Below, piece after piece: positions 61,388-64,000 of a stretch of DNA of 64,000 bases. The stretch comes from Flavobacteriales bacterium (GTDB lineage Bacteria; Bacteroidota; Bacteroidia; Flavobacteriales_F; PHOS-HE28). Where the stretch lies: the NCBI GenBank assembly GCA_016699575.1, contig CP064979.1, forward strand, positions 3,410,001 to 3,474,000. The letters run 5' to 3'. The translations under genes and the position numbers were made by a program. How positions within the stretch are numbered: position 1 is the stretch's first letter; every line of letters starts with the position of its first letter. The notes beneath the pieces are model-generated. The model was given only the letters and a program-made list of their open reading frames with translations, ran no database searches and was not told where the DNA came from.

Positions 61388-64000
61388 ATGACAATCCGCT
61401 CACTGCTTGCTGCAGCCATCCTGATCCCGCTCGGTGCCAATGCGCAGGACCGTGCCAAGACCCCCATCGAAGCTGCACGTGAAGCGCTGATGGCAAATGG
61501 TGTCCACCCGTCCTCCGTTGGGGAACTGCGCGTGGCCGATCACTACACGGATGCACGGAGCGGAGTTGCCCATACGTGGTTCCGGCAGCAGCATCTGGGC
61601 TTGGACATCTGGAATTCCGAAGTCGTGGTTCATCAAAAAGCGAACGGGGCCTTGGTCCATTCCTCGCACCGGATCGTACCCGTTGGGAACATCCTCCTTC
61701 GCTCCACCGCTCCGGGATTGACCCCTGAACAGGCGTTGACCACGGTGCTTCAACGCGACGGGGTGCGGATGACGGCCCCAAGGCATACCGCAACCGATGA
61801 AGTGCTCAAACGTTGGACGTTCGATGGTGCAGCGTTCAATGATCAGCCACCAACAGTGCAACTGATGCTCTGGCCCTATGACGGGTCGGCCGTGCTGGTC
61901 TGGAATGTGTCGTACTACATGCCCGATGCATCCCACTGGTGGAACGTGCGCATCGATGCGAACACGGGTGCAGAGCTTGATCGGAACGACTGGGTGGCGC
62001 AATGCCTGTTCGACCATGCACACGAGGGCGATGGTTGCCATACGGTCGCAGGTGGGAGCGGAGAAGCAGAGCGGGCCCCGGCGGCACCGAACGACTACAA
62101 TGTTTACCCCATGCCGGTGGAAAGCCCCAACTACGGCAGTCGGGGTATTCGCAACGCGCCTTGGGCATTGGCACCCAATGCATCACCCTACGGCTGGCAC
62201 GATACCGATGGCGCTGCTGGCGCTGAGCACACGATCACTAGAGGCAACAATGTGCACGCACAAGAGGATGCCAATGGCAACAACGGCACCGGTTTCGCAC
62301 CCGATGGTGGGGCCAATTTGGACTTTGACTTCCCGATCGATCTCACCCAGGCACCGAGCACCTATCAAAGTGCGGCGATCATCAATCTGTTCTATTGGAA
62401 CAACATCATCCACGATGTGTTCTACCAGTACGGCTTCGATGAAGTGAGCGGGAATTTCCAGAGCAATAACTACGGTAACGGTGGAGCGGGAAGCGACTGG
62501 GTACTGGCCGATGCACAGGATGGAAGTGGGACGAATAACGCCAACTTCGGAACGCCTCCCGACGGAAGCAATCCGCGCATGCAGATGTTCCTCTGGACCG
62601 CGCCGACCCCGGATCGCGATGGCGACTTCGATAACGGGATCATCACCCACGAGTACGGCCATGGCATCAGCAATCGGCTGGTTGGCGGACCGGGCAACAC
62701 CAGTTGCCTCGGCAACGCGGAGCAGATGGGTGAAGGATGGAGCGACTACTTCGGGCTGATGCTCACCATGGAATCGGGTGACCTCGCCACTGATGCTCGG
62801 GGCATCGGCACCTACGCCTTGAACCAACCGCCCACGGGCGTTGGCATTCGACCAGCGCCATACAGCACCGACTTCGGCGTGAACGATTACACCTACGCGA
62901 GCACCAACAACACCGGTTTGAGCCAACCGCACGGTATCGGATTCGTGTGGTGCACCATGTTGTGGGAGATGACCTGGGAGCTGATCAATATCCATGGCTT
63001 CGACCCCGATATCTACAACGGCAACGGTGGCAACAACATCGCCCTGCAACTGGTGATCGATGGGTTGAAATTGACCCCTTGCAACCCCGGCTTTGTGCAA
63101 GCACGCGATGCCATTCTGGCCGCGGATGCAGCCAACAATGGTGGAGCCAATGCAACGGCCATCTGGGCCGCCTTCGCCCGGCGTGGTTTGGGTTCTGGGG
63201 CCGATCAGGGATCGAGCACCAGCCGGACGGACCAAACGGAGTCCTACAGCCTGCCCGTGAACAACAACATTGGGGTTGGCAGCATCCTGGCACCGGCAAC
63301 AGGTGCCCGGTTCTCGTGCGATGCCCCGGTCTCCGTTCAGGTGGAACTCCGCAATAATGGCCTCTTGGCGCAAACCGGATTCCCCGTTAGTTATCGATTG
63401 GACGGTGGGGCGACGGTGACGGAGACGTTCACTGGTGTGCTGAGTTCGGGCGGTACGGCAGTGCACACGTTCGCCGGATCACTGGCCATCGGCGGTGTTG
63501 GCCCGCACGCTCTGGAAGCGTGGACCGGCCTGGTCGGTGACCAATATGCACCGGATGACCTACGCGCGAACACGATCACGGTGTCGGTGGATGCACCGTT
63601 GCCGTACAGTGAGGATGTGGAGGGCGGTCAGACCCTGCCAGCTGGTTGGTCCCTCACCAACGACGACGGCGGCATCACTTGGGAAGCCTTCAGTCTTACG
63701 AATGGACCATTGTGCACCCCGACCGTTGCATGGCGAGTGAACCATTACAGCTACGGGGGGAGCGGGCAGTTGGACATATTGCGTACGCCGCTCATCGACC
63801 TGACGAACTCGGCCGGGTCGAGGCTGAAATTCGACCATGCTTATGTGCAATACCCCGGTTACACCGATGGCCTCCGGGTAGAGGTGAGCGCGGATTGCGG
63901 AACCACATGGACGGTGGTGTATGACTCCTCCGGCGCAGATCTGGCCACGGCCGCCGCCACCACCAGTGTTTGGGTCCCTTCCAATTGTTCGGAATGGGAA
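61388..64000 (+). CDS. M36 (fungalysin-type) zinc metalloprotease, partial at right edge
   Basis: The first 871 codons are present with no stop. Signal peptide MTIRSLLAAAILIPLGANAQ, then an FTP-like propeptide (about residues 25-200, with HTWFRQQHLGLDIWNSEVVV). The M36 catalytic domain at about 210-615 has the zinc motif ITHEYGHGISNRL (H421, E422, H425) and the third ligand region EQMGEGWSDYFGLML (E449), plus AAIINLFYWNNIIHDVFYQY. C-terminal to it are a CARDB-like domain and a MAM/jelly-roll-like domain (LDILRTPLIDLTNSAGSRLK). It should be an exported zinc endopeptidase; a T9SS sorting domain is expected beyond the window. Confidence 0.93.
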   Translation, partial: MTIRSLLAAAILIPLGANAQDRAKTPIEAAREALMANGVHPSSVGELRVADHYTDARSGVAHTWFRQQHLGLDIWNSEVVVHQKANGALVHSSHRIVPVGNILLRSTAPGLTPEQALTTVLQRDGVRMTAPRHTATDEVLKRWTFDGAAFNDQPPTVQLMLWPYDGSAVLVWNVSYYMPDASHWWNVRIDANTGAELDRNDWVAQCLFDHAHEGDGCHTVAGGSGEAERAPAAPNDYNVYPMPVESPNYGSRGIRNAPWALAPNASPYGWHDTDGAAGAEHTITRGNNVHAQEDANGNNGTGFAPDGGANLDFDFPIDLTQAPSTYQSAAIINLFYWNNIIHDVFYQYGFDEVSGNFQSNNYGNGGAGSDWVLADAQDGSGTNNANFGTPPDGSNPRMQMFLWTAPTPDRDGDFDNGIITHEYGHGISNRLVGGPGNTSCLGNAEQMGEGWSDYFGLMLTMESGDLATDARGIGTYALNQPPTGVGIRPAPYSTDFGVNDYTYASTNNTGLSQPHGIGFVWCTMLWEMTWELINIHGFDPDIYNGNGGNNIALQLVIDGLKLTPCNPGFVQARDAILAADAANNGGANATAIWAAFARRGLGSGADQGSSTSRTDQTESYSLPVNNNIGVGSILAPATGARFSCDAPVSVQVELRNNGLLAQTGFPVSYRLDGGATVTETFTGVLSSGGTAVHTFAGSLAIGGVGPHALEAWTGLVGDQYAPDDLRANTITVSVDAPLPYSEDVEGGQTLPAGWSLTNDDGGITWEAFSLTNGPLCTPTVAWRVNHYSYGGSGQLDILRTPLIDLTNSAGSRLKFDHAYVQYPGYTDGLRVEVSADCGTTWTVVYDSSGADLATAAATTSVWVPSNCSEWE

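Noticed and set aside
1..64000. CRISPR arrays, tRNA/rRNA genes, transposases, integrases, restriction or defence systems
   Set aside because: No spaced direct repeats, no cloverleaf-like tail with conserved T-loop, and no protein motifs of these classes were found on reading both strands.

Overview
The window is a GC-rich chromosomal segment of a Bacteroidota bacterium, most likely a Flavobacteriales-type lineage. Evidence: many secreted proteins end in type IX secretion system (T9SS) sorting domains (type A and type B), one protein carries SprB repeats, a PorG/DUF6089-like T9SS outer-membrane barrel is present, and most transcription units are preceded by a -7 element of the Bacteroidota kind (TAnnTTTG), here usually spelt TAnnTTCG. 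Coding density is high and no gene-free stretch exceeds 300 bases. I saw no rRNA, tRNA, CRISPR array, transposase or integrase.

Layout. (1) 1-1131: 5' part of a secreted SprB-repeat protein on the minus strand. (2) 1334-20944: a surface-polysaccharide locus with eleven glycosyltransferases, two methyltransferase/acyltransferase-type tailoring enzymes, a UDP-GlcNAc 2-epimerase, two NAD-dependent sugar epimerases, and an MBOAT plus SGNH O-acylation pair. (3) 20948-24142, minus strand: a tightly coupled four-gene operon with one T9SS-sorted protein followed by three paralogous small cysteine-rich secreted proteins. (4) 24215-36382: a second polysaccharide/envelope locus with a small membrane protein, a CotH-type kinase, an O-antigen-ligase-like polymerase, a second MBOAT plus SGNH pair, a CotH-like/beta-helix fusion, an anchored metallophosphoesterase, a sugar epimerase/decarboxylase and an asparagine synthase. 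(5) 36456-49559: housekeeping and export genes: porG, a nitronate-monooxygenase-like enzyme, a type B sorted FN3 protein, guaB, an FkbM methyltransferase, a T9SS cargo, then a periplasmic-chaperone operon (two peptidyl-prolyl isomerases flanking a lipoprotein) and a MoxR ATPase. (6) 49669-64000: a run of six large secreted proteins, including a lysyl-oxidase-domain protein with its cofactor residues intact, a P-domain protein, a beta-propeller protein and an M36 metalloprotease cut by the window edge.

How it works together. Regions 2 and 4 should assemble and acylate one or more exported polysaccharides. Regions 3, 5 and 6 supply exported proteins and the folding and export machinery (PPIases, PorG) they need. 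The most notable unexplained feature is a C-terminal module of about 240 residues shared by three consecutive, otherwise unrelated secreted proteins (50483-59171). It ends in two dockerin-like calcium-loop repeats and stands where a T9SS sorting domain would normally be. Functions of individual glycosyltransferases and the polysaccharide structure cannot be read from sequence alone.
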